Assembly: GCA_026398875.1 (NCBI GenBank)
Contig: JAPLSB010000019.1
Coordinates: 1 to 64,000 of the forward strand
From: Gammaproteobacteria bacterium
Lineage (GTDB): Bacteria > Pseudomonadota > Gammaproteobacteria > Nevskiales > Nevskiaceae
Reading direction: 5' to 3'
Length of the DNA stretch: 64,000 nt
Below the pieces are notes generated by a model. The model was given only the letters and a program-made list of their open reading frames with translations. It was not told the DNA's origin and did not search any database. The position numbers and the translations under genes are program-made. Below, in pieces: positions 7,529 through 16,140 of this stretch. Every line of letters starts with the position of its first letter. The stretch's first letter is position 1.

Positions 7529-10355
7529 AGCTGTCCTCGCGGCTTTCGCGCTTGCCGTACTTGGCGGGTGCCAACTCGCCGAGCGCCTTGACGCTGGCAG
7601 CGATCGACTTGTTCCACAGGTCCTGCTTCAGGCGCTTGAGGTTGACCTCGTGCGCCTCGATCGCCTTCTGGTCGAACGGGTCGGCCTGTTCCTCGATCAG
7701 CAGGTTGTATTGCTCGAGTTCCTCCGGCTTGAGACCGCGCGGACGCTCGGACTCGATCAGCGCCCGGCTGAAATCGCGGTACACCGTACCCAGCTCGTAG
7801 GTGGCGGCCGTCGTCGAATCCGCGAAACCGTACGCCGCCGCGCGATTGAGGGCCTGGACCGCCACTTCGGTCGCAGCCTTGCGGGCCGGAAGACTCTTCT
7901 CGACCGGCAGGCTCAGACGAATCGCGCGTGCATCCTGGGCCGCGGCCAGTCCGAGTTCCAGCGCCGCCTGTGCGCCGGCGAGCTTGCTGGTGTCCGTGCG
8001 CAGCGAACCGGCCGTCTCGTCGGCCTTGACCAGTTCGCGCAGCCAGTACAGGTAGCGACCGCGATCGCGCGTCTCGAGCGAGTAATCGGCCAGCCGGCGG
8101 CGACCGACGATGCCGCGTTCGATCGGCTGCGGGAAGTTGACGATGTAGAACTCGTAAGCCTTCGCGGCCTGCGGCTTCTGCTTCGCTTCGTCATACAGCG
8201 TCGCCGCCAGCCATGCGGATTCGCGGCGTGTATCGACCGCTTCACTCGGCCGTGTCGCAATCCGTTGCAGCGCGTTGGCAGCTTCGGCCGGCTTCCCGTC
8301 CTTCTGATAGGCGGCGGCAAGCTGCTTGTCGACGTCGGCAATCAGCTTGTTGGTCGGATAGCGGTTGCGGAAGCCTTCGAGCGTGGCCGTCGCTTTCGGC
8401 CAGTCTTCCAAGGCCAGATAGGCGCTGGCTGCATCGAAGTCGGCGTTCGGTCGAATGCTGGCATCCGGAACCGTTGCGCCAACGCGCAGGAAGGCATCGG
8501 CTGCCGCGCGCAGGTTGCCGCTGTCACGCGCCGCTTCTGCCTGCTTGTAGATCGACGCTGCCAGCTGTTCGACGACCAGCTTGCGCTCGCTGGCATTCGG
8601 CGCCAGCAGGGCAAGCAAGCGTCCGTAAGCGGCCTCGGCCTCCGGGTAGCGCGCCTGCGCGAAGCGCGCATCGGCGATGACCCCGAAGGCGATCTTGCGC
8701 TGGTCGGCGTTGGCTGGCGGGTTGTGGGCAATCAACCGCTCGGCCACCGCTACCGCTTCATCGGTCGCCTTGATCTCGTAGAGGTCCTGGGCCGCACGCG
8801 TGACGACCACCGACCATTGCGGATGCGCATCGAACGTGTCGGCCAGCTTGAGACTGGCATCGATGGACTTGCGCAGCGCGGCTGGGCGCTCCGCAGCGGC
8901 GACTTCCTTGGCAAGGCGCTGCCAGGCTTGCACGGCAGCGTAGGCCGCTTCCGGTGCCTTGCCGTGCTTGCCATAACCGTACGCGGTCTTCAGGTATTGC
9001 TCGGCCGCGTCAGCCGTGCGACCGCCGTCGTAAAGCGAATCGGCGTACAGCAGATTGACGTCGGCAATCTTCGGGTCGTTCGGGAAGTTGTCGAGGATCT
9101 TCTTGTACCAGCCAGCCGCCTTGACGAAGTTCGGCGCGTTGCCGGGCGCGGTGCCGGCCTGCGCCATCGCCTGATAGTGGCGGCCGAGGTCTTCCATGCT
9201 CTTGCGAAGTTCGGTCAGCACTTCCGGTGTCGGCGCGCGGCCGGACCAGTACGGTGCCGAAATTTCATAAGCGGTGACGTAGCGTTCCTTTTCGCGCACC
9301 ACGTAATCGTTGAAGCCGCCCTGGTCGTATGCCTCGATCACAGCGACCTGGAACTTCGGTGCACTCGGGTGCAACGGATAACGCTCGATGAAGGCGCTGT
9401 ACGTGAGTGCTGCATCACTGAAGCGGCGCTTCTCGACAAACAGATCGCCCAGCGCGTTGTAGACCAGCGGGTAGAAGCGCGGGTCACTGCCGGACTTCTT
9501 GAAATACGTGTTGATCGCACTGCCGCCAGTCTGCGCTGCGAACGCGAGGCTCACCACGCGCAAGCTCGACGAGGCCAGATCGGACTTTTCCTTCGGCACC
9601 GCAGCCAGTGCGGCATCCGGATCTTCCAGCTCGCCGACTGGCAGTTCGCGGTCGAGGATCGTGAAGAACACCGGCAGGCATTCGTCGTACTTGCTTTCCT
9701 TGAACAGCGTCCACCCGTACTTGTACTGCGCCGACTGGTAGAAGCTGGCGCCAGTGCCGAGACCAAGCACGAACGCGTAGTCCACTTCCGCTTCCGCGTA
9801 GCGACCCAGGTTGTAGAGCAGTTCGGCACGGCGGAAGCGCGCATCACCGATCAGGCTGGATTTCGGGTACTCGTTGGCCAGACGACGAAGCGTCGCGATC
9901 GCCTGTTCGGTCTGGCCGATGTTCTGATAGCCGCGCGACAGCTGATACAGCACGCGATCGTTATCGGGCGCACCTGGACGCTGCGACAGCAGCTGGTTGT
10001 AGGTCTGGATCGAGCGGTTGATCACCGCAGGATCGGTGTTGCCCTTGGCATCCTCGACCTGGATCTGCAGGTCGGCCTGACGGCGCAATGCTTCATTGCG
10101 AGTGTCGTCATCCGGCGAAAGCTTCAGGAGTTCCCGATAGTTCTGCAGCGCCTTGTCGGGATCAGGGGCAATTTGCTCGGAACGCACGACCGGCAGTTGG
10201 GTCTGCGTCGGTGCGGGCTGGCGCGTGATCGACCGGATCGGCGGCGCCGAATTCTTCGCGGCCGGTGCACTGCAGCCGGCGAGAAACAGCGCTGCCACGG
10301 ACGCAGCCAGCGGCAAGCCGTAGCCCGGGGTCCGCCGCAAGGTCGGGCGCGTCAC
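7512..10355 (-). CDS. large TPR lipoprotein
   Basis: 947 residues, the largest protein of the motor operon. It has a lipoprotein signal (ASVAALFLAGCSAP, Cys near residue 28) and then tetratricopeptide-like helical repeats almost throughout, such as PDNDRVLYQLSRGYQNIGQ near residue 110 and EYPKSSLIGDARFRRAELLY near residue 140. Start is GTG at 10355-10353, overlapping the upstream stop as GTGA. It resembles the long TPR proteins that accompany ExbB/ExbD genes in gliding-motility (AglT-type) and related operons. It probably forms a periplasmic solenoid linking envelope layers. The exact role is unknown. A 1,069-codon open frame on the other strand is a codon-bias shadow. Confidence 0.82.
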   Translation of the reverse strand: MTRPTLRRTPGYGLPLAASVAALFLAGCSAPAAKNSAPPIRSITRQPAPTQTQLPVVRSEQIAPDPDKALQNYRELLKLSPDDDTRNEALRRQADLQIQVEDAKGNTDPAVINRSIQTYNQLLSQRPGAPDNDRVLYQLSRGYQNIGQTEQAIATLRRLANEYPKSSLIGDARFRRAELLYNLGRYAEAEVDYAFVLGLGTGASFYQSAQYKYGWTLFKESKYDECLPVFFTILDRELPVGELEDPDAALAAVPKEKSDLASSSLRVVSLAFAAQTGGSAINTYFKKSGSDPRFYPLVYNALGDLFVEKRRFSDAALTYSAFIERYPLHPSAPKFQVAVIEAYDQGGFNDYVVREKERYVTAYEISAPYWSGRAPTPEVLTELRKSMEDLGRHYQAMAQAGTAPGNAPNFVKAAGWYKKILDNFPNDPKIADVNLLYADSLYDGGRTADAAEQYLKTAYGYGKHGKAPEAAYAAVQAWQRLAKEVAAAERPAALRKSIDASLKLADTFDAHPQWSVVVTRAAQDLYEIKATDEAVAVAERLIAHNPPANADQRKIAFGVIADARFAQARYPEAEAAYGRLLALLAPNASERKLVVEQLAASIYKQAEAARDSGNLRAAADAFLRVGATVPDASIRPNADFDAASAYLALEDWPKATATLEGFRNRYPTNKLIADVDKQLAAAYQKDGKPAEAANALQRIATRPSEAVDTRRESAWLAATLYDEAKQKPQAAKAYEFYIVNFPQPIERGIVGRRRLADYSLETRDRGRYLYWLRELVKADETAGSLRTDTSKLAGAQAALELGLAAAQDARAIRLSLPVEKSLPARKAATEVAVQALNRAAAYGFADSTTAATYELGTVYRDFSRALIESERPRGLKPEELEQYNLLIEEQADPFDQKAIEAHEVNLKRLKQDLWNKSIAASVKALGELAPAKYGKRESREDSYESLR

Positions 10356-12193
10356 TGAAGTTCTCCTTTCATCTGCTTGTCGTAGATCCGCGCCAATGCA
10401 AAGCGAGCCGAGATCAGATATTTCTCGGTGTAGCGGCGCTGGTCGGCGAGATTGTCCAGGGCCATCTTCTCGATCAGCTTCGACTGCCGTTCATTGAGCG
10501 CCTGGACTTGCGGCAACAGCACAGCGGCGCGCGACTTGAGGGCTTCGAGCTTCTCGTAAGGCCCGACGAATGCAGCCGCAGCTGGCGTCGCTGCGGTCTG
10601 CAACGGCAGCGGCGGCGCAGGAACAGCATCCACGGCGGCGCCACCACGATCTGCGGCATTCAGCGCGTCGCTGCTGCGCAGCGTGACCGACGGGGTCGGC
10701 ACGACAGGGGCAGCGGCAGACTGCTCTGGGTCACTGGTGAGGCGGCGAGCGACAAGGCTGTCGGTCGACACTTCTGGCAGCTGGCCGCCGATCCGGACCG
10801 CCTTCACTTCGTCGGCACGCTTGCCCCAGAGCTCCAGCGTGCGCTTCAGCAGCAGCAGGTCACGATAGTTCTTGAGCTGTTCCTGAAAAGGATTGCTGCT
10901 GATCAAGCTCTGCAGGTAATAGGTTTCGTCGGCATCCGGCAGGTCCTTCAGTTCCCACGCCCAGCCGGACTCGGCGTTGTATGTGCGGCGCACCATGGTG
11001 GCGACCATGCGGCCGCTCTTCACGTAGTAGCTCGATTCGTTGATGCGCTTCAACGACGCTTCAAGTGCCGCGATCGCCTGTTCGTAGAACTGCTGCGACT
11101 GCAGATGCGCACCGAGGCGATCGAGCGTGTAAGGAATGGCGAGCATGCCTTCCTGCACCGACGGGTCGATCGGATCGCGTCCGACCAGCTCCAGCCACGG
11201 AACCAGCGCCCGCTTCAGCGCGTCTTCTTCGCCGGCCGCCGCCTTGGTCAGCTTGAACGAGTTCAGACCGGCACGCCGATAGGTATCGTCATCGGCAAAG
11301 CCAGGACGAAGCAGGACACCGATCGTCGACAGTGACTTGAAAAGGTCAGCGGCCACGGATGTGCCATCGGCAAACTTGTCCTGCTTCTTGCCGGTCGGCG
11401 CCAGATAAGACCAGCCGAGACCGAGCAGCGCACGATTCGAGAACGGCCCCACGCTGCGAATGCGCTGGAACACGTTGATGGCGGTTCCGGCTTGCTGCAG
11501 GCGCAGGAAGTGATAACCGAGCACCAGATTGGTCTTGTCGCGCAGCGCCAGCTCGTCCTCATTGGCGGCATCCATCTGGCCGACGCGATCGAGCATGGAA
11601 ATGCCTTCACCGACGCGGCCGTCTTTGACCAGTGCGATACCGAGGTTGTAGCGCGTGAATGCCTGCTGCGGGCTGGTGTCCTTGATCGCGTTCAGCACTG
11701 ACACCGCTTCACCGTAGCGACCTTGCGCAAGCAGCGTGCGACCGAACAGGTCTTGCCATTCGACGAACGCCTCTTTCGGTACGGCCGGCCGGACCGCTTC
11801 GAGATCAGCGATCGCCTGGCGAATGCTGCCGCGCCGGTACAGATATTCGGCAACGCGGATTCGCGCGCGGGCTACCGATAGCGCATTGCTTCGATCGATC
11901 GCCAATTCGCGATAGATGGTCTCCGCGCGCTGGGTCACGCCGAAGTTCAGCGTGGCATCCGCAAGCCGGCGATAGAAGGCCTGAGACAGACGCTGAGCCG
12001 GTTTCTCGGCGATGACTTCGAGCAATTCCGATGCAGCCGAAAAATAGCGCTGGTCGCCAATCAGAAAGTCGGCAGACCGCACGCGCGGGTCCGTCTCTCC
12101 CCCCGGCGCATAACGGTCGATCGCAACAGCGGGCAGAGACGCAGCAACAAGTGCCGCCAGACAGAGCTGGCGGAGGGCAGGCACGCGAGTCAC
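10352..12193 (-). CDS. secreted TPR-repeat protein
   Basis: 613 residues with a cleavable signal peptide (LCLAALVAASLPAVA, cut near residue 24). Helical repeats of TPR type cover the N-terminal half, including AFTRYNLGIALVKDGRVGEG near residue 180. The C-terminal third holds a Pro/Ala-rich linker and a long charged helix ending near the C-terminus (LARIYDKQMKGELQ). It starts with GTG at 12193 in a GTGA overlap with the preceding gene and ends in a GTGA overlap with the next. It is the second gene of the motor operon, probably periplasmic. No enzyme motif is visible. Confidence 0.78.
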   Translation of the reverse strand: MTRVPALRQLCLAALVAASLPAVAIDRYAPGGETDPRVRSADFLIGDQRYFSAASELLEVIAEKPAQRLSQAFYRRLADATLNFGVTQRAETIYRELAIDRSNALSVARARIRVAEYLYRRGSIRQAIADLEAVRPAVPKEAFVEWQDLFGRTLLAQGRYGEAVSVLNAIKDTSPQQAFTRYNLGIALVKDGRVGEGISMLDRVGQMDAANEDELALRDKTNLVLGYHFLRLQQAGTAINVFQRIRSVGPFSNRALLGLGWSYLAPTGKKQDKFADGTSVAADLFKSLSTIGVLLRPGFADDDTYRRAGLNSFKLTKAAAGEEDALKRALVPWLELVGRDPIDPSVQEGMLAIPYTLDRLGAHLQSQQFYEQAIAALEASLKRINESSYYVKSGRMVATMVRRTYNAESGWAWELKDLPDADETYYLQSLISSNPFQEQLKNYRDLLLLKRTLELWGKRADEVKAVRIGGQLPEVSTDSLVARRLTSDPEQSAAAPVVPTPSVTLRSSDALNAADRGGAAVDAVPAPPLPLQTAATPAAAAFVGPYEKLEALKSRAAVLLPQVQALNERQSKLIEKMALDNLADQRRYTEKYLISARFALARIYDKQMKGELQ

Positions 12194-12744
12194 GAGTTCG
12201 GTCTCCAGTCGCGCAGGCGGATCGTCGCCGGCTTGCCGTAAGCGGCAATGCTGATCAGTATTTCAAGGTCGCTGGGCTTTACGGTCTTGTCGAACACGCC
12301 TTCGTAGCGCGCGCGCATCGCCGGCGTACCGGGCTTGGCATCGACGTAACGACCGCTGAACTCCACACGAATCCGATGGCTGCCCGGTGTGGTGTTGAGA
12401 CGCAGCGCACGGTAGAGCCCGCGACGTTGCAGAGCAATGGATTCGATGACGTCGAACTTGCGCACGGTCGGCGCAGCGTTGTCGACAGTGATGATCACGT
12501 CTTCGACAAGCATGCCCGGTGCATCGACCCCGACATAGATCGAGACCCGTGTTTCATCGGGGTACTGCAGTGCCGCTTCGGCACGCGTTGCGCCCTGGTT
12601 CAGATCGAGCACTTCCGCCTTGAGCGCTTGCAAATCGCGATCGATGGCCTGCATTTCGTCTTGTTGCGCTGCAGCTCCACAAGCCATGGGCAGGCATGCA
12701 ATCAGCGCGCACCACGGTGCGCGGTTCGACGGACGAAAGGGCAT
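12190..12744 (-). CDS. secreted coiled-coil protein, first gene of the motor operon
   Basis: 184 residues of unknown function. The N-terminus carries a signal peptide (ALIACLPMACGAAAQQ); cleavage after Ala-Ala-Ala is as likely as lipid attachment at the Cys, since the lipobox is poor. A short coiled coil follows (DRDLQALKAEVLDLNQ), then a beta-rich region with RVSIYVGVDAPG, HRIRVEFSGRYVD and KPATIRLRDW that may be a small sandwich domain. ATG at 12744. An 82-nt gap to the gloB stop upstream must hold any operon promoter; I saw no convincing -35/-10 pair. The stop overlaps the next gene as GTGA. Confidence 0.7.
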   Translation of the reverse strand: MPFRPSNRAPWCALIACLPMACGAAAQQDEMQAIDRDLQALKAEVLDLNQGATRAEAALQYPDETRVSIYVGVDAPGMLVEDVIITVDNAAPTVRKFDVIESIALQRRGLYRALRLNTTPGSHRIRVEFSGRYVDAKPGTPAMRARYEGVFDKTVKPSDLEILISIAAYGKPATIRLRDWRPNS

Positions 12745-12826
12745 GTGGTTTGTCAGTGTGAAAAGCGGCGGAGTCGGTCTTGAAGTCTAACAAAAGGCTT
12801 GCTGCACACGGCAACCGAATTCGTGC

Positions 12827-13618
12827 TCAGCGGATGCTCGGTACGTGACCGTCCTTCCAACGGCGCAGTGCAGCAAAAACCTCGACCGGGTCGTCGATGG
12901 CGCGCTGGTCATGATGCGAAACCGCGGCCGCAAGCGACGGCTCGGCGCTGCGCAGAAACGGGTTCAGGGCGCGCTCGCGCCGGATGCTGCCGGGAACCGT
13001 CGAACGGCCCTCGGTGCGCAGTTGCCGAAGCCGGGAAAACTCATCGGCGAGTGCGCGGTTATCCGGCTCGACCATGGTCGCGAAATCGTAGTTGGCCAGG
13101 GTGTATTCGTGAGCGCAGTACACGGCAGTGTCTTCGGGAAGTTGTGCCAGACGTGCCAGCGACGCATGCATCTGCGCAGCGGTGCCTTCGAACAGGCGTC
13201 CGCAGCCGCCGACGAACAGCGTGTCCCCGCAGAACAGCAGGTGCTGAACGGCTTCGAAGTACGCGATGTGGCCCAGCGTATGGCCGGGCACGGCGAGCAC
13301 GTCGAGGGTCACGCCCAGTTCATCGAGCTGGACGCTATCGCCATCATCGAGCAGCACCTGAAGACCCTTGATCCGCGCCTGCTCGGCGCGCGGACCGTAG
13401 ACCCGTGCGCCGGTCGCCGCCGTCAGCGCAGCCAGCCCGCCCACATGGTCGGGATGATGATGGGTGATCAGGATGGCCGCGAGCTTGAGCCGCCGTTCCT
13501 CGAGTGCTGCCTGCACCACGGCTGCATCGCCGGGATCGACGACGACCGCATGGCCATCGCGCTCCAGCAGCCAGAGGTAGTTGTCGGAGAACGCGGGTAG
13601 GGCGGTGACGGTTATCAT
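12827..13618 (-). CDS. gloB: hydroxyacylglutathione hydrolase (glyoxalase II)
   Basis: Glyoxalase II hydrolyses S-D-lactoylglutathione to lactate and glutathione in methylglyoxal detoxification. The 263-residue product from ATG 13618 has the usual length. The metallo-beta-lactamase metal motif THHHPDHVGG lies near residue 52, the second metal His is in VPGHTLGHIAY near residue 108, the bridging Asp in LFCGDTLF, and the glutathione-binding C-terminal extension is present. Start choice follows family MITVTALPAFSDNYLW; an in-frame ATG 39 nt upstream would cross the divergent promoter region. It is divergent from the methyltransferase gene with 37 nt between starts, as in the gloB-yafS arrangement of enterobacteria. 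Confidence 0.95.
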   Translation of the reverse strand: MITVTALPAFSDNYLWLLERDGHAVVVDPGDAAVVQAALEERRLKLAAILITHHHPDHVGGLAALTAATGARVYGPRAEQARIKGLQVLLDDGDSVQLDELGVTLDVLAVPGHTLGHIAYFEAVQHLLFCGDTLFVGGCGRLFEGTAAQMHASLARLAQLPEDTAVYCAHEYTLANYDFATMVEPDNRALADEFSRLRQLRTEGRSTVPGSIRRERALNPFLRSAEPSLAAAVSHHDQRAIDDPVEVFAALRRWKDGHVPSIR

Positions 13619-13655
13619 CCGCGCATCGTGTCCACGCTCGTACGGTGCGTCAACC

Positions 13656-14444
13656 ATGCCCAGCAGACTTGCAGCCAGCGGCGGTCAGCCGTTCAACCGC
13701 CAGGCGCTCGATACCTGGCTCGCGAGCCCCCGTGGCAAACGCTTGCTGGCGACCGAGGAAAGTGAGCTGGCGCGCGTATTGCCCAATCTTTTCGGGCGTC
13801 ATTGCCTGCAGATCGGCAACTGGGGTGGTCAGCGGCTGCTGGCCTCAGTCGACATGCTGCACCGGGCAGTCATAGGTAGTTTTGTCGACAGCGCAGGCGG
13901 CACTCAAGCGGTGATCCAGCCGGAGTCGCTGCCGATACTCGACGCCAGCGTCGATGCCGTGCTGCTGCCGCATACCCTCGAATTCTCGCCGACGCCGCAC
14001 AACCTGCTGCGCGAGGTGGACCGCGTGCTGACCGATCGCGGCCGCCTGATGATCCTTGGCTTCAATCCTTGGAGCCTGTGGGGCCTCAGGCGGACGCTTG
14101 GGCTCGGCCATCGCGCGTTCCCTTCCGGGGCCCGCTTTCATGGCACGGGCCGGATCGGCGACTGGCTGGAACTGCTCGATTTCGAGGTGACCGAACTGCG
14201 TCGCTTCGGCGTCGGCTTTCCGTGGACCGCACCGAGCACGGCGGGCGATCCGTTCAACCTCGGCAGCCTGGTCAAGCCGTGGATGGAGGCTTACCTGCTG
14301 ATCGCCCGCAAGCGGGTGATTCCAATGACCATGGTTGGCAAGATCGCCCGCTCGTCAGTCCGACCGATGGTCGGACGCGCGCTCGGCACTGCTGCCAACA
14401 CCACTTCCGCCGTCAATCCGGATCTCGACGCACCTGCTGAATGA
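13656..14444 (+). CDS. YafS-like class I SAM-dependent methyltransferase
   Basis: 262 residues. A Methyltransf_11-type fold is suggested by [17 protein letters not shown] (motif I region, with Asn-Trp-Gly-Gly instead of the common Gly-x-Gly-x-Gly), [19 protein letters not shown] near residue 100 and [20 protein letters not shown] near residue 120. The substrate is unknown. The position between gloB (divergent) and rnhA matches E. coli yafS. Start ATG at 13656; the stop overlaps rnhA as ATGA (14441-14444). An in-frame upstream ATG at 13581 lies inside gloB and is rejected. Confidence 0.85.
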   Translation: MPSRLAASGGQPFNRQALDTWLASPRGKRLLATEESELARVLPNLFGRHCLQIGNWGGQRLLASVDMLHRAVIGSFVDSAGGTQAVIQPESLPILDASVDAVLLPHTLEFSPTPHNLLREVDRVLTDRGRLMILGFNPWSLWGLRRTLGLGHRAFPSGARFHGTGRIGDWLELLDFEVTELRRFGVGFPWTAPSTAGDPFNLGSLVKPWMEAYLLIARKRVIPMTMVGKIARSSVRPMVGRALGTAANTTSAVNPDLDAPAE

Positions 14445-14887
14445 AAGCTGTCATCGCGTACACCGACGGCGCCTGCCGCGGCAATCCGGGCCCCGGCGGT
14501 TGGGGCGTCTCCCTGCAATATGGGCAACATCGCAAGGAGTTGAGTGGCGGCGAAGCGCCGACCACCAACAACCGCATGGAGCTGATGGCGGCGATCTCGG
14601 CACTGGAATCACTACACGAGCGGTGTGCGGTCACGCTCCATACCGATTCGAAGTACGTGCTGCAGGGGCTGACCGAATGGCTGCCGGGTTGGAAGAAGCG
14701 CGGCTGGAAAACAGCCGACAAGAAGCCGGTCAAGAACCAGGATCTGTGGGAACGCCTGGATGCAGCGGCCGCGCGCCATCAGGTCGAGTGGAAGTGGGTC
14801 AAGGGGCACGCCGGTGATCCCGGCAATGAAAATGCCGACCGCCTCGCCAACCTGGGGCTGGAAGACGCGCTGGCTCATCGCCGCTGA
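14441..14887 (+). CDS. rnhA: ribonuclease HI
   Basis: RNase HI cuts the RNA strand of RNA-DNA hybrids, removing R-loops and primers. The 148 residues match the bacterial enzyme. The catalytic carboxylates are visible in [16 protein letters not shown] (Asp, residue 8), [10 protein letters not shown] (Glu, near 46), [12 protein letters not shown] (Asp, near 68) and [10 protein letters not shown] (Asp, near 130). The basic handle [20 protein letters not shown] is present. It is co-translated with the methyltransferase through a 4-nt overlap. In many gammaproteobacteria dnaQ follows directly; here two outer-envelope genes lie between. Confidence 0.97.
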   Translation: MKAVIAYTDGACRGNPGPGGWGVSLQYGQHRKELSGGEAPTTNNRMELMAAISALESLHERCAVTLHTDSKYVLQGLTEWLPGWKKRGWKTADKKPVKNQDLWERLDAAAARHQVEWKWVKGHAGDPGNENADRLANLGLEDALAHRR

Positions 14888-14903
14888 GCTCCGCAAACAA
14901 CAA

Positions 14904-14935
14904 GGCCGGACCTGCGTTTTCACGCAGATCCGGCC
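14904..14935. terminator. hairpin between convergent rnhA and ompA-like gene
   Basis: GGCCGGACCTGCG (14904-14916) and CGCAGATCCGGCC (14923-14935) form a 13-bp stem with one mismatch and a six-base loop. It lies 16 nt after the rnhA stop and 18 nt after the stop of the convergent gene. No T-run is on either side, but position and strength fit a bidirectional terminator. Confidence 0.65.
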
Positions 14936-14953
14936 CGGTGACGGCAGGCTTAC

Positions 14954-16096
14954 TTACTTGCCTGCTTTCTTGGCAGGCTTGATGGCCGCGTCCTTCGACT
15001 TGCGCGACGATTCCTCGTTGTAGACCTTGAGGTACTCGGTAGCGCCCATCAGCCGGAATTCGACGCGCCGATTGTCGGTGCGACCTTCCGGTGATTCGTT
15101 GCTGCTGATCGGACGCGATTCGCCGTAGCCTTTCGCCGTAACGTTCTCTGCCGGAACACCCTTGCTGACCAGATAGGCTTTCACCGCGTCGGCGCGCTTC
15201 TGCGACAGCTTGAGGTTGTAGGCATCGCTGCCCAGGGAGTCGGTGTGTCCGCCGACTTCCAGCTTCAGGTTCGGCTGCGACTTGAACACGGCGGAGATCT
15301 CGTCGATCGAGGCCTTCGACGGCTCGGTCAATGCGGCGGCATCGAACACGAAATTGACGGCACGCAGCACGATCGTCTGGGTGATCACGCAGCCATCGGA
15401 ATCGACCTTCAGGCCCTTCGGCGTGTTCGGGCACTTGTCCAGCGCGTCTTCCACGCCGTCACCGTCGGTGTCGATCCGCGGCGGGATCACGCAGGTCGCG
15501 CAGACCACCGGAGCCACTTCAGCCACCTTGACAGGCAGCGGCGCGCGGGCGCCGCCGATCTGCCAGGTCACGCCGAAGGTGTATTCGACGTTGTCGATCG
15601 ACGGGCTGAAGCCGATCACGTGCCGGATATCGGCGCGCAGCGCGAAATCGTCCGACACGAAGTACTTGAAGCCGCCGCCGTACTCGGCGAGCGACTTGTT
15701 GGTCTTCGGCCGGTTCAGATCCGGAACGGTGACGTTGTAGCGGCCGAAGCCGATCGCCGCGAACGGCACGAACTTCTTGGTTGGCTGGAAGTGGTACAGC
15801 AGGTTGCCGCCGAAGCGATAGACATCGCGTTCGACATTGGCATCCGGTCCAGAGCTGCGGTCGGATTCGGTCAGCGCGTAGCTGCCGAACAGTTCGGCGC
15901 CGACATGGGCGTTGAAGTTGTAGCCGGCACGGATGCCGAACAGTGGTGCCGACTCGAGATCCTGCTTGGAGTCGAACAGGTAGCCGCCGACGAACGGCGT
16001 CAGCGTCCAGGCCTCCGCCCGGTTCTGGGCCTGAGCAGTCGAAGCGATACCGAGCAGCGATGCGCCGAGCAATCCGGCTTTGATACTTGAATTCAT
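14954..16096 (-). CDS. OmpA/OprF-type outer-membrane protein
   Basis: 380 residues. A signal peptide (LGASLLGIASTAQAQN) is cleaved near residue 23. Residues about 25-185 form an eight-stranded beta-barrel (RAEAWTLTPFVGGYLFDS; FALRADIRHVIG). A calcium-type thrombospondin-3 linker follows (DTDGDGVEDALDKCPNTP near residue 210). The C-terminal OmpA domain contains LEVGGHTDSLGSDAYNLKLS, whose Asp binds meso-diaminopimelate, and ESRPISSNESPEGRTDNRRV. It tethers the outer membrane to peptidoglycan. The tail is lysine-rich (KKAGK). It sits between rnhA and dnaQ, on the opposite strand, 44 nt from the ice-binding-like gene. Confidence 0.92.
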   Translation of the reverse strand: MNSSIKAGLLGASLLGIASTAQAQNRAEAWTLTPFVGGYLFDSKQDLESAPLFGIRAGYNFNAHVGAELFGSYALTESDRSSGPDANVERDVYRFGGNLLYHFQPTKKFVPFAAIGFGRYNVTVPDLNRPKTNKSLAEYGGGFKYFVSDDFALRADIRHVIGFSPSIDNVEYTFGVTWQIGGARAPLPVKVAEVAPVVCATCVIPPRIDTDGDGVEDALDKCPNTPKGLKVDSDGCVITQTIVLRAVNFVFDAAALTEPSKASIDEISAVFKSQPNLKLEVGGHTDSLGSDAYNLKLSQKRADAVKAYLVSKGVPAENVTAKGYGESRPISSNESPEGRTDNRRVEFRLMGATEYLKVYNEESSRKSKDAAIKPAKKAGK

Positions 16097-16140
16097 GATC
16101 TTTTCCCGTTGTTTGGGCAGTTTCGGCGGCGGACCGGCGA

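Noticed and set aside
7149-10358. 1,069-codon open frame on the plus strand
   Set aside because: It mirrors the TPR lipoprotein on the minus strand; its translation is Arg/Gln/His-rich without domains, which is the usual antisense shadow of GC-rich codons.
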